DNA of 49,962 nt from Peronospora farinosa (taxonomy: Eukaryota; Oomycota; Peronosporomycetes; Peronosporales; Peronosporaceae). Shown here in pieces: positions 10,324 through 22,800 of the stretch (positions within the stretch are counted from its first letter, which is position 1; every line of letters begins with the position of its first letter). The position numbers and the translations under genes were made by a program. The notes beneath the pieces were generated by a model. The model ran no database searches. It was not told the origin of the DNA and saw only the letters and a list, made by a program, of their open reading frames with translations. The stretch covers positions 1 to 49,962 of the forward strand of contig CANTFK010000538.1 of assembly GCA_947646735.1 (NCBI GenBank). Reading direction: 5' to 3'.

Positions 10324-11604
10324 ATGTCGGAGCGGAAGCGTCAGCGAGTCGACGCTGATGCTCATCGTCTTGAGCTCTATGCGGACGATCTTCGCCAGAT
10401 TGGCTCATCCATCGGATCCTGTCTATTTCGTAAGCCTTCGACACGTGTATCAATTCCTGTACGGGCTTCCACTTCACCTTCTAGACCACGTAAAGTCTCA
10501 TCAAAGACGGCGTCTCCACCGTCCCGGTCCCTTTACTCAGTGATTTCTAAGTCTGCCTACGCTTCGAAAACAAGCGCTACAAGTCACGAGAGCACGTGGC
10601 AAATAACGCTGCATCGTCTGGCACAGGTCATCTCGGAGAAAACAGGGTCAAAGGAGGCACTGGAGCGCTGCGAACGTCTCGTTCGTCGGTTCGAGGCTCT
10701 GTCCGACTCGATTCGACTTTGTCAGGAGAAGCTGCGGCAAGCGGGAGATGAAGTGGCATTACAGGACCGAGTAGAGAGGCAATTGGCTCAGGAGGAGGCA
10801 GCCTGGGAACAGCAGATGCAGGTCAGAGAGGAGCGCGTAGCAGCAAAGGAGGTGGAGCTGCAGGATCTGAGGGCAGAGAGTGCTGCCGATGTGACGGAGG
10901 AGGACCAGGATCAGGATCAGGATGAACAGGCAAAATTGGCGGAGATTGCGGTGCTAAGAGAAGCTCTGGCACTTCGTGCAGAGGAGAAGAGGGACATTGA
11001 GGCTGCTATCGCCTCGTTGCAAAGGAAGAATGCCCGACGCAGTGCAGCGATAGCAGAAAAGGAGAAACAGAGACATGAGCAGAGTGTGGATGTACAGGCA
11101 GATGCTGCAGCGGCGGCAAGGGAACAAGTGCTGAGAGAGTTGAGGAAGGAGAAGGAAATGCTGCAGCGAGAGATTATTGCGGCCGAGGAGATGGAGGAAA
11201 AACTGGACGAGAATGTCCGGGACCTGCCTGCTTTAAAGGAAGAAGTGGCGGAGGCGAAGAAAACGAGGGTACAGGTTCAGACGCGCGTGGACTCGTTGAG
11301 ATTAGAGCTAGCTCGACAGAAGAGGAAGATGCGACATATGGTCGACGTGCAGATCTTGACGGCGCGAGACACCAACCCACCCACGCTGCGCGAAGAAGCA
11401 GTGTTGCTGCACTTGTTGTACGAACACGAAGGAGAGATGGGAGTGAATGAGCTGAAACAGGAGGCCAGTGAAGTGCTAAAGGACCACGGCAAGCCGAATG
11501 GTAATGGGGTGGTGATTCGTGCGCTCTACTCACTGGTGGCAAATGGCTTGGTGCAGATTGATCGATCGTACGGCAATGGTCTCGTCACTTTGCTCCTGGT
11601 CTGA
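10324..11604 (+). CDS. Coiled-coil protein with a C-terminal winged-helix-like region
   Basis: A single-exon protein of 426 residues; family not recognised. Residues 1-85 are basic, Ser/Pro/Arg-rich and probably disordered (MSERKRQRVDADAHR at the start resembles a nuclear localisation signal). Residues about 110-345 form long heptad-rich segments of Glu, Lys, Gln, Arg, Leu and Ala, typical of an extended coiled coil, with an acidic DQDQDQD insert around 198-204. The last 75 residues (from about TLREEAVLLHLL to VTLLLV) lose the heptads. Their predicted helix-helix-helix-strand-strand pattern suggests a winged-helix fold. A kinetochore, cohesin-associated or cytoskeletal linker role is possible but not shown. 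The start codon at 10324 opens the frame. Confidence 0.75.
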   Translation: MSERKRQRVDADAHRLELYADDLRQIGSSIGSCLFRKPSTRVSIPVRASTSPSRPRKVSSKTASPPSRSLYSVISKSAYASKTSATSHESTWQITLHRLAQVISEKTGSKEALERCERLVRRFEALSDSIRLCQEKLRQAGDEVALQDRVERQLAQEEAAWEQQMQVREERVAAKEVELQDLRAESAADVTEEDQDQDQDEQAKLAEIAVLREALALRAEEKRDIEAAIASLQRKNARRSAAIAEKEKQRHEQSVDVQADAAAAAREQVLRELRKEKEMLQREIIAAEEMEEKLDENVRDLPALKEEVAEAKKTRVQVQTRVDSLRLELARQKRKMRHMVDVQILTARDTNPPTLREEAVLLHLLYEHEGEMGVNELKQEASEVLKDHGKPNGNGVVIRALYSLVANGLVQIDRSYGNGLVTLLLV

Positions 11605-12400
11605 AAGTATTACTCTTTGTTATTTGACTTGAATACTCGGGCCTTCTGCGTGCACGACCATATAAAAGAGATATTGACATCCAAGAAACTACCATAATTC
11701 AATTATAATAGTCCTTCCATGATGCAGCAGAACCGTCCAGACGTACAATCAGGTTTATGAACGTACCAAAACTTTTACCATACCGCCAACGGTGGCGAAA
11801 AAAGTAGATTCCAAATACCGTCGTTTATCACCATTTACTTACCGAACGACCAAGCGATGTCGTATTTATACAGGGCTCGGAAAAGTGCGAGCAGATATGG
11901 TCTTGAATGATTTTGTAGCCTCGATGACAAAGCGCATGGCTGCAGCGAGACCACTAAGCGATGTTCGGACGCCACATAACGTTTTCCGCTACTGAACATC
12001 AAAATAAGCAATTACAATCCCCAGTCCAGCTCAAGAATTGTTTGTCCAGCAAAACCTTGTATGCCATTTGTCAGACACGAGTGTCAAAGGTGGAATCGTC
12101 ACCAGACAGCAAGTTAACAAAAGCTCTAACCGACCGGTGTGCTATAGATGTTTCCGCCCGATCGAACGCTGCCCGCCAAATCTGCGTGCCTGTGCGATTC
12201 CAGCACTCCTCGGACGCCACGGTATCTTCTTTCGGTACGACATCCCCCAGCGTCAGCGTGCTTTACAGCTTTAATTGGTGCTGCCCTTGTTATAGCTGCG
12301 ACTGTATCTATCAAATTCAGACACACCAGGTTAAATTGTAACGATTGAGATCTCAACTACATCCAACATGTGTCAAACACCATCTGTTTCATTGGAATGA
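11605..12400. other. Intergenic between convergent genes
   Basis: About 800 bp between the 3' ends of the coiled-coil gene (+) and the sugar kinase gene (-). A 67-codon frame at 11792-11995 starts MAKKVDSKYRRL but shows no family I recognise and no conserved extension. I see no repeat here. Confidence 0.4.
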
Positions 12401-13677
12401 TCAAGACTGCAAAGCACTCTTCCACTCCAGAATCTTATTGCATGGAAGACGAAATCCATGCTGTGAGCATTTAAAAGTTGCTACATCACACGCTGTCTTC
12501 AACACAAGGTGAAACGGAGCATTTCCACGAGATAATCCTGCAAGAGCTGCCCCAATAAAAGAGTCTCCTGCTCCGTTGGATTCCACCACGCGGTCAAGCT
12601 GAGCACAGGGAATATGATGAATTGTCAAGCCATCCATTTCGAGATAGTAAACTCCCTCCGAGCCCCAAGGGCAAACGAATGCTTTCACCCACTGACTCCA
12701 GTTCTCGTCCCATTGCTGCTTCAGAATTTGGGCGAAAAACTCGTTTGCGCTCGAGACGGACACAGTATCGCGAAGGTAATCCTTGGACACGAACACGTAG
12801 TCTGCCAGCGCTGCCAGTCTATAGACGGATCAGGCATCAGACATACACGGTCAGACCGATCTGAACTTGGCTGTCATATCAAATTACAAATCAATTACGT
12901 CTTGGCTAGACCCCATGGATATCTCGGAAATTCAATCTCGATCGACATTTTCGCGTGAGGTGCATTTTCTCGTACATGCAGCATCATTTGCCTCACAGTT
13001 TCCATGTTCCGTCCTTCGAAATGAAACCACACGGGTGCATTTGTGTTTTGCGTCATATACCACTCAACTTGTCGAACAAATGATTCACAGTTGAGTTCGG
13101 CAATTGTGCGGGAGTGCACAATCGTACGAGACTCCGTCGCTTGACTTGCAATAATGTACTAACGATCACGCCCTCACATAAAAAGTCAAGACAACTAAAG
13201 CAGCATATACACAGCTCACTTTGAGCAAGAACCCACCGACACGGGCATGCTGCCTTCCTCTTCAATAACTGCTAATGAAGAGTCCACGTTGAACGCAGCC
13301 AAATCGGCATGAATGAACTTAGCATCGTTGTCTTTATCTGGGTCTGTTGATGTGCTTAACCAGCGACAGCGACCACCAAGCTGAGAGCAAACAACCTGCA
13401 TACGCAAAATGTAATCAGCATTTCTACCAAACCAAAAAATTGTGCATTGCTTTACTTCATATTTCTTTGAAGTACCAAATATTACCAATGCACTTGCAGC
13501 GTTTCCTCCTCGGCACTTGTACGTCGCTAGTGATCGTGCCTTCGAGTCCTCTACAAAGCAAATAGTCATTAAACGGTGAGCTTGTTCTCGCCACATTAAA
13601 TGCAACGTACCTTTTGGGTACATCTCCACCTCGTGGACCACGTCGATGGCGGCGGTTCCGACCGCGATTACTTCCAT
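12401..13677 (-). CDS. PfkB-family sugar kinase, ketohexokinase-like, five exons
   Basis: Proposed exons on the minus strand are 13677-13611, 13550-13486, 13395-13220, 13144-12899 and 12818-12401, joining in frame to 323 residues. All four introns are GT-AG, 60-91 nt. The protein opens with VIAVGTAAIDVVHEV, the PfkB N-terminal strand. CRGGNAASAL is the substrate-binding glycine motif. SRTIVH, then WFHFEGRN, then IEIEFPR follow the order seen in ketohexokinase. DYVFVSKDYL follows, then SNGAGDSFIGA (267-273) carries the catalytic base D270 and anion hole. By analogy it phosphorylates a ketose such as fructose at C1 using ATP in the cytosol, but substrate is inferred only. It lies 145 bp downstream of the ATR stop codon on the same strand. 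Confidence 0.85.
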
Positions 13678-13822
13678 GCTCTGTCGATTCTTGTTTCTGG
13701 AGCAAAATAGTTAATTGCTAAAATAATACTTGCAGTATAGAAATATATGAGCGATGAGACCAATAGCTGCTACTTCAGAATAGTATGGTCCAGCATACTA
13801 ATTCACCTTTTTATTGGCGAGC

Positions 13823-16800
13823 CTACAAGAATGGCATCCATCCAATGTACATTTGAGCGAGGTTTTCGTGCGAGGTGGCCTCATAGATAAGCTTCTCGAC
13901 TTGGCCCTGCACGGACAATGGCAACGTTTCAGTCTCTGGTAAGATGCTTCGATGCGCTGCTGATACAAATGGACGGATGGCATCGCCCAGGTTGTAAATG
14001 CCGCGCAGTCGATCGTCGATAGCCTTTAGAACAAGTCGTGTTTCCATTTTGCTGCGCTCACTAGAGATTTCGGCAATGCTTTTTCCTGAGCCACTACTGC
14101 TTTGAGCGGCTTTGCCGCGACGACCCCACTCCACTAGCGGATCGTGGATGAACGATTCCAGCACGCTTCGCAGCGTTTCCTTGTTGTCTCGAAGCAACTG
14201 CATCGTCACCTCGCTAACGCAACGAAAAACACCCTCGTACCCCGTTATTCCAAAAGCATCAATGATATTTGGTGTCAAACGAAATGGCACAATTTCGGGT
14301 TTCGCCAGCTTGAGTCCCTTATCAAAAAGGCAGTCGAAGTCCACGTGCACGCACTCACCGTTGGTACAGTCTATCAAAATGTTCTCACCGTGACGATCAC
14401 CAAGGCCTACGATATGCCCTACCATGGACCATACGGCTGCTGATCGTGAAAATGCAAGCCGAGCCTCGAACCATGCAGTCGGGTCGGCAAAGTTGTTGTA
14501 AAACCACTGGTGAAATCTGGGCGTGAAAACCGGCAAGGATAGCACCTTGCGACGATAGTACTGTGCCATCGCTGAAGGGTCATTTGCAAACTTCTTCTGC
14601 ATACTCAGATACCGCTCCTTGATTTCGTGTGTCAGTCGAACAGGTTGTATGTAGCCACGTTCAGTTTTGTGGATTTGGCCGATGAGCTGACGCATGGCCT
14701 TCGTATGTCTTACCCACTCCATTAACCCACTCTCTTCATTCAGACACACCACGGCGTATGTACGCAAACGGAGCTTGCGCTTACGACCTTCTCGATCCTT
14801 TTGAAGGAGTTTGTTAATCATTGAGTTAAACTCCATCATGCGCGCATCTTTGCGGAGGTCGCCAGTCTTTTCACGCTTGCACAAAAACGGATATAACTGA
14901 CCATCGGTGCCCAGAATTTCGATGCGTTTCGGCTTCTCCTTGGTCATCATCACATCCGCTTTGTCGCTAAAAGCCTTTATGTAAATTTGCGCGTTTGGCG
15001 AGAAGGCAACATGAAATTCATCGCGAGGGGCAAGTCCAGCTGTCGGCAAGATTGTGGTCAAAGCCATTTGGATCGGCACTAGAATTCTGGTCCGGATCCG
15101 GCTAAGCCGAATGTGAATCTTACGTTGATTGTTTCCGGGGTCATGAGCAGCAAGGCTAATAAGCTCTTCAGCCATTCGCATACCCTCGGAAAAGCTATCG
15201 GCAGTTTCCTTCAGACCCTTTGAAAGAAATTCTTGCTGTGTAGTTGAAATAATTTCACGCGCACGATTTCGACGCTGCGGATTCAACGATCGCGAGAGAC
15301 CCAGCAAAGGCCACATCGCCTGTGTTGGGTAAGCCGTGAGCACGCGAAACATGATCTTCTTGACACCATCAACTACAATCGGATTGGGGTGGCAAATGCG
15401 TGACGTCACTTGTGGGAAGCACACAAGCCACTCATACGCAGGCAAAGATTCAGTGGCTTCATTCACAACGTTTGTGATATCATCGAGAACCTTCTGTTCA
15501 GTAGTGCACTGACTCAATCCGATCTCGATCTGCCGCAGCACTTTATTCGCTTTGTTTCCTGTTCGCCCATTCGTACCGGCATAAAGTACTTCACCATACT
15601 CAAACCATAGTGTTAACAGCCGCGGAAGCGATTGAAACACAAACTTTGTTCCATGTGCCAGTGCCAGCACATAATTTTTCATCAAGTTGATCAATTGAGT
15701 GTGAAACGCCGAATCCACCAAAAGATTAGCCACCTCATCACTACCCATTGACCCAGTCAGAGCGTCAGGGTGGCTTACACTCAACAAATACTCGTAGTAT
15801 TTTGCTAGGAAAAAGTATCCTTTCTCCCAAGTCGGATCAAAGCGAATAACTGCTTGATATCGCTCAACCACCTTTTTGCCTTGCCGCTGGCCTGACTCTT
15901 GCATCCAGTTGGTCGCCAAGAGCAGGTTCTTTGCGCAGAAACGAGAGTCTTCGACATCAAAATCCAACGTAGATGCGTCGATATCCACAGGCTCAAGAAT
16001 TTGCAATGCTTCATACATCCGATCCTGACTCACAAGTAGCTTGGCCTTTTCTATCAGCGCGTACTGATTGTCCAGTGCTTCGGCATGCATTACCGCACTT
16101 GTGGCTGTGCGAATAAATCCCTCCTTTCTTGTCAACTTTGCGTACAATAGCCAGTTCTCGGATACTTCGTTTCGAAGCCCTGCCTCGTGCAAAATTACCC
16201 GACGGAGTGCCAGTATCGGATCCCGGTACTTGAGTTGCGTTGCCATCGCATCATAGCGCATTTTCCAAGGAGTTTGCTTATTCCAAAGAAGACTGCGACG
16301 TCCAAGATCATCATATTGCCTCGCTGTGTGCAAAAATATGAAACCCTGCTCAGCCTCGTGCAAAAAATGAAGATCATGAAGCAGGGGATACGCGCGTTGG
16401 TATGACTCAGCAGACGCCGCTGCGAGAGGGCCCATCACTTCTAGTCGTGCTGCTTTTAAGTGACGCTGAAATTCTTCTTGCTGGCCACCATGTAAGCTAT
16501 GCAGCACACGGACAAGCATTAGCTGCGAGACATCAAACCCTTTCAGCCGAGTGCTAGCTGAACCATCAAATGAGGTAGCCGAAGAGTGAAGTAGCGGATT
16601 TTTCTTTTCAGCGCTCAGCAGTTCTGAAAGTAGCTCCCATCGAGATAGCCGCCAAGAGCATTCCAGAGCAAAAGGATACATCGTTGCCATGAACTGCGGT
16701 TCTTGTGTTACAATGCCGTTGATATGCTGCAAAGCACTTTCAAGGCGCCCTAGTTGAATGAGGCAACCAATCATTCCTGAATACAGCTCAGGCTTTATCA

Positions 16801-19800
16801 TATCCGGATCTTTGTGTGCATCTGCGTCCGAAATCTGTACAGAAGGCTGCATCATCGCAAGCTGGCTGTAGTCTGGTCTGCTAGCGGGCAGCGATCTCGA
16901 CGACAAAGCAGACTGAATTTCTTGAATTGCTTGCTCATAGCAAGCGAGTGCATCTTCCCATTGAGCAAGCTGCTCGTGGTCGACAATTTGATGCATCAAG
17001 TCAGTTAGGTTCAATCCCTCCTCTTGGGTTACACCTTTCAGGCTAGCTCCGGAACCATTGTGCCGGTATGCGTCGTGAAAGCGACGTAACGAGGCTAAAC
17101 CGATAAGCGCGTCTGGTTCGTCCACACTCTTGTATAGCTGCTGAAGATAAAAGGCATTTTTTGATATCAAAGAAAGATGAACGGGGCCAGCAATTTCAAA
17201 ACTGCTGTCTCTTCCTTCAGCCGACGTGAATTCTTGCTGCCGGAGGTAAACTTCAAAATATTGAATAGCCCGAGCATAGGCTTTAATTTTATATGCCGCT
17301 CTTGACAGTGATCGACTTGGAATATCTTTCAAAAACTCGTCCAAGTAATCCTTCTCTTGATCATCGATCTCTGAAGGCAAATCGCTTCGGCCAGAAGCAG
17401 ACGTTTGACGACTCGCAGCACTACTGCTGAGCGCAAGCCGCTTCTTTTCGCTTGTCCAAACCCATTCATTCAGCTCATCGATTGTAGAGAAAATGGTCTG
17501 GGAGCATTGATCATGACGATAGAAATAATCACCAATTGATTTTTTAAAATCGACGCCACCGGTGCTGATTGAGTCATTCGAATGGTCTGATTCATGCGGA
17601 GCTGCCAAGAAATCGTCCATCAAAATCCCACAATCCTGACCATCTAACACCGCCATGACTTCCTTCTTAAGTTCCTCACCGACTTCAGATCTGCCAGACT
17701 GAAGCACATTCTGAAAAAGGTAAGGCAGCAAAAATCGGGATATTTGAGGGCATGTAGCGAGCGCAGTTTCGCACGCCCAGAAAATCTTTCGTTCTGGCGG
17801 CTGAGAAAGATGAATTAATCGGCGAACCCACATCAACAGCCATTCTTCATACGATGTGCCATATTTCTCAAAAAAAGAGTAACCATCCTGTGCAGGGCGC
17901 AGGCTTCGGTCAGCGCTTGCGAGTAATCGACGGTCAGAGCCGCTTTCATTGCTGCGACGCGAAGACCGGCTACCTGAAACAGAGTAATTTGTTGACCAAT
18001 ATGGCTCAACAAACTGAAGCACATCTTTTCGCTCAAATCGCCTTTTCATCCATTCTGGCATAGGAGCATTAGGGTCTTGTCGTGACTTGAATGATGAACC
18101 AAAATTTCTAGTTGATGCTAAACTCAAACCGCTTTGCTGTGGATCAGCTGTCAGTTCGGCTAAAAATTTCAGCAGCTCTTGAATTGCAAATGCCAACGAG
18201 TCCATATTCTCAGGTGCTGCGCGAAGTTCCTTCACCAACCATGTCTCAATGAGAACACACGCTAAGTCCTTCGTCGAGTGTTCCATTTTTTTGCATACCT
18301 TCTCTTTAGTGACTGCAGTGCCTCGCTGAGGCCCACCAGCAGTGTAGAACATATTTAACGGCACGCGGGCACTATCAATTGCGCCCAAGGCTCCCAAGCA
18401 GCGAGCGCAAAGAAGTTTTATGGATTCATGACTTTCTTCGCGCGAAACCCGCAACACTGACTGTACCACGCTAGCAACCGCTCTATCAATAAATATGCTT
18501 CCTTCATTCTGCATTAGCACCTCTAACTCAGCACCACGTACAACCAGACATCGCAATAGCTGCGTCAGGGCCATTTCACGTACTGCTACATCAAGATGAT
18601 TGGCATAGGCCGACAAGTTCATCAAATAGTCGCTTAAAGGCCGACATCTTGGATCTCCGTCTTCCTCATAAAGCGCTACGTAAATTTCATCCAGTTCTGG
18701 AATAGAAGGTAGCAACGGGATCGTTGGAAATGCATGCTTCAATTCAGTTTGCTTCTCAATGAACAAATACCGCAGAATGTCTACGGCTGCCACCATACAC
18801 TTAGGTTGAACTCCATCAAGCGATATGACTTGTGCACAAACGTCATGTTTCACACGCTCAAGAGACTCGAGATTCCAGCTTTGGCTACCACTACCGGAAT
18901 TACCTTCAACCAAAATTGCTGATGTCTTGTGGCCGAGACACGGAAGTAAGCTAACAACGATAGAGCTCAAGTTTGACTCCAAAGCTTTAGATGACAGCAT
19001 TCGCAAAAAATGTCCCCATGCATGAATTGCATGCACTTGTAACTCACGTTCCGTAAGACCGATCTTAAGAGTTGCCATCACTTTAGGAACAAAAGAATCG
19101 ACAACTCCATGACTTTGAATGCTACCAGAATCTACAGAGGAACCGCTGAAAATTTCGAGCAGTCGGTCAATGCTTTTAATGGCCCGAATCTTCGTGCCCG
19201 TCGATTTTGTGCCGTTCATTCGATTGCCTAGGTCCGTCATGAGCGCGAGAAAATACTGGCGAGGCATACACCCTTCCCCTAGCTGTAATAGACTTGCATT
19301 TTGTACCTCGACCTCAAGTGAATCTTCACGCAAATAGTTTGCCACCTCTCGTATCGCGCGCTTAGCCATGCGAGATTGAGGCCCACCAAGCTCCCACGCC
19401 AACAAGCTCATCAACCGCAGTGGTGAATGCATGATCACATCACGAACGGTAGAGTTTTCCGGCAAGAATTTAAACAAAAACTCCCATTCTGCCAAGCGGT
19501 TCTGGTTCGAGACTGCTTGCACCTGATGAATAATCAGGTCTTTTAGCACATAGTCAACGTGATTCAGAAGAAGGTTAGTAAGGCTCATCGGGGCTTCACC
19601 TACTGCAGCATTATCGGCCATTAAAACGTCATTCCTCTGTCCGTTGAATTCGTCAAGAAAAGCATGCAGCATTTGTTCATTTTGGTGGACAACGTAATGT
19701 GGAAGAACGTACGGTGCACTCTCGCGCAAGAAAATTTTTGGAGCAACCTTTCCGCCCATGAACGTGCAGAGAAACAGCTTGAGTGTCTCAGTTTCCAGCA

Positions 19801-22800
19801 GTTCATCGACGAGGGGGAAGTAAAGCAAGTCAGGATACTCAATGCATAATCGTCTCCACGATACCTGATGGTGTGCAGTGATACGGCAAATCTGGTCGTA
19901 AGCCACCACAGCGAGTCGCTCACGATGCGCAATATGAAACCGATTCCACAGAGACACCAAGCGTAATAGAATCCACATGCAATTCTCCCCACGATCCTCT
20001 TGTTGCAATTCACATTGACAGCCAATAGTACCTGACGTCAGCATTATTGCTGTGACAACACTGTCATTACAGTTGTCTTCTGCCGCTGTCATAATTGCCT
20101 CCAAATGTTCCATCAGTCCAACAAGGCCTTCCTTTACCGGGTCAATCATCGCATCAAGAAGACGCGGCTGATCAACAGCTGCTTCCAGTACTGCTTGACG
20201 AGCGAGTTCAGATGGACCCGCAAAGCAGGTCAGAAGGTACTCCACGAATCGCATGGCAGTCTGGTCTTTTTTGTAGTCGACTTCACAATGCTCGAGCACA
20301 CTCGACAGCGCATTAATTTTTATTACTTGCATGCTTTCAACAGCGGAGTTTGTCTCACCACACAGAATCGGTTCAAACAATGCTAGTGGAATTGGCAGCA
20401 CTTGGAAGCTGTTAGTGATCTTTCGACACTGACAACTCTTCAGGTGTGAACGGACATCATTATGTTTTCTGTCGCTGCGATAGTCTATCCTATCAGCGGA
20501 CGCTTGACCGTATGCTGTTGCGCACAGTACTGCCGCACACGATTGTGTAATGGCTGATAAAACCATATTTGATTCAATGCGTTGAATCTTGCCGCTAAAA
20601 GCTTCCATGATGCACGTTGCCATCTTTTTCGGAGACGTTAGCGAGCCAGCCACGACAAAGAAGGCTAGCAGTGGAGACATCGCAAGATAGTAGCGCACTG
20701 CCACATCATGTGATGTTTCTTGCAATATAGCCCGGTATAAAACTTTCCATGGGAGGGCGTTTCGCCAGGAATCCTCATCATCAATATTGAGCATCGCAGG
20801 ACGTGACCACACGAAGTATACAAAGAATGGACCGTGGAGGGCCGTCGGTTTCCTGAAAATGCCATCGAGTACAGCATCTGCACTACTGAGGTAATCGTAC
20901 GACACTTCGCTTAGTCTCTCGGATGGAGACATGTCGTGGCATTTGGGACACCTCTGATACAACTCTAAGAACGCCAGATACTCCCAGCAGTCTGGCACAA
21001 CAAAATCCTTGTCGAGTTCAATCTCTTGAGTCTCCACACTTTCAATTACTTTGTTCAGCAGGTCACGGTATTTTTCAAGCTCATGGTCATCAAAATACCG
21101 CAGCAGGATGATCCATAAGTCCAGGTATTCACTCGTAAGAGAGGTAACCGAAGGTGCATAGGTATTCAAAATCAAGTCAACACGCTGAAGTAGAGCTCGA
21201 AAGATGGCAAAGCTTTCTAACCGAAGAAAGACAAGAATATAGCGACGGAGCGGCAAAATTACTCGCAAACTAGTAGTGATCGCGACTAGACTTTTTCGAT
21301 CATTACTCCCGATCGTAATGAGGTCCAGAATCCATTGGCCTAGCTTATCGTGCATCTTGGTGTTATTCTCGAGATTCAAATCCAAAGGCTGTCTTTGCCT
21401 ACACAAAGACATTTCTTTTCGTTTTCGCTTCCTTGTTGTATTGACACATTGACTTGAATTTGCTGCCCTATCAAGCCCTTTGCTCACTAGCTCCTTAGAT
21501 ATAGAGCGAAATACTTTCGTCAGCATTTCCTTTGTCGACAATATATGGTGGATGCCATCGACGACGCTCGAAATGAGTGCTGGATTGGATACTTTGATGT
21601 CAAAAAGATACTCCAGTAAATTTACAAATAATGACGCAGCAGGCGAACTATTGGATTGACGAGTGTACACTCGCAAAATCGAAAACACCGACATCCAAAT
21701 CGTTTCCACCCAGTTTCTGCTTTCGTCATCAGTACATCGAACGAGATGTATATTTTCAGACACCCATAACTCGAAATGTGGCCACACAGCATCGGTGGCA
21801 AAAGTAGAGAGACAAAGGTAAGTATTGCCAAGCAGTTCAAGAATAGGAGCGCATGCTTTCAACATTTGCGGGTTGGTTTTGTGAAGAAAGCTAGACTTCA
21901 AGAACGCTAGGGTCAGGCGTACAAATCGTCTTTCTGTGGGAACGCTTGTCTGCAGCATCGTGTACAGCAGTCGAAGCGTGCATTGAGCGGTCTCATTCGC
22001 GTTCTTATTTGATGGTGCACTGTCCTCATCCGTCCCATCGGTGCTCTTCACAAGTGCATTATTTTCAGTGATAAAAAGCTTTGATAGTTGACACAATCTA
22101 TCAAAAAATGGGTCCTTTTCCAGCATTCCACTATGTTGACAAATGATCCGATCCACCAGAACAATCACAGATTGCTGGAGAGTGACAACCATTTCATACG
22201 AGCTGACATGAATAGACGGCAGCATTTGCTTTAATTGCTCCCTACGTTCGCACAGCTGAGTCATATCATTAATCGGCATGCAGCCACAAAGTGTGACATT
22301 ACTTTTTGCACCCAGCGGTCCAACTGCGTCTTGATACACGTGAATCGCTGTATCAAGATAACACACGATGGTTGCTCCAGTAGGTATAACAGTTGTTACA
22401 TTTCTGTTCTTTAGTGATTCCTTGAGCAAAAAACAATCCTCCAATAACTGCACTGTATCACGAAAGAAATGAATGAACCCGTAGACGTCGTTTCTTTGCA
22501 AGAACAATACCATCTGCAGCGTCACCTTACGAACATCTCGCTGTGCCTGTCGCAGTTTTTCATTCGTATAAAATGATACCATATAAAACATCATCGTTGA
22601 CATTGTCGGGTACGATGGAAAGCCTGACGACGTCGAGTTTTCTCCACGTGCTGTTCCAGTATTACTCTCCATGAAGAGCGTCATCGAGTGTGGACACACT
22701 CCACCACCGAGTATAAGTGTCAGTAGCTGACACAGATCAAGAAGCATAGGCACAGCCTTCTCCGTCGGTAGCGTCGCCACGGGACGCATGAGCATAGGCA

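Noticed and set aside
11792..11995. 67-codon frame starting MAKKVDSK
   Set aside because: Basic start recalls a small ribosomal protein but there is no family match and no continuation.
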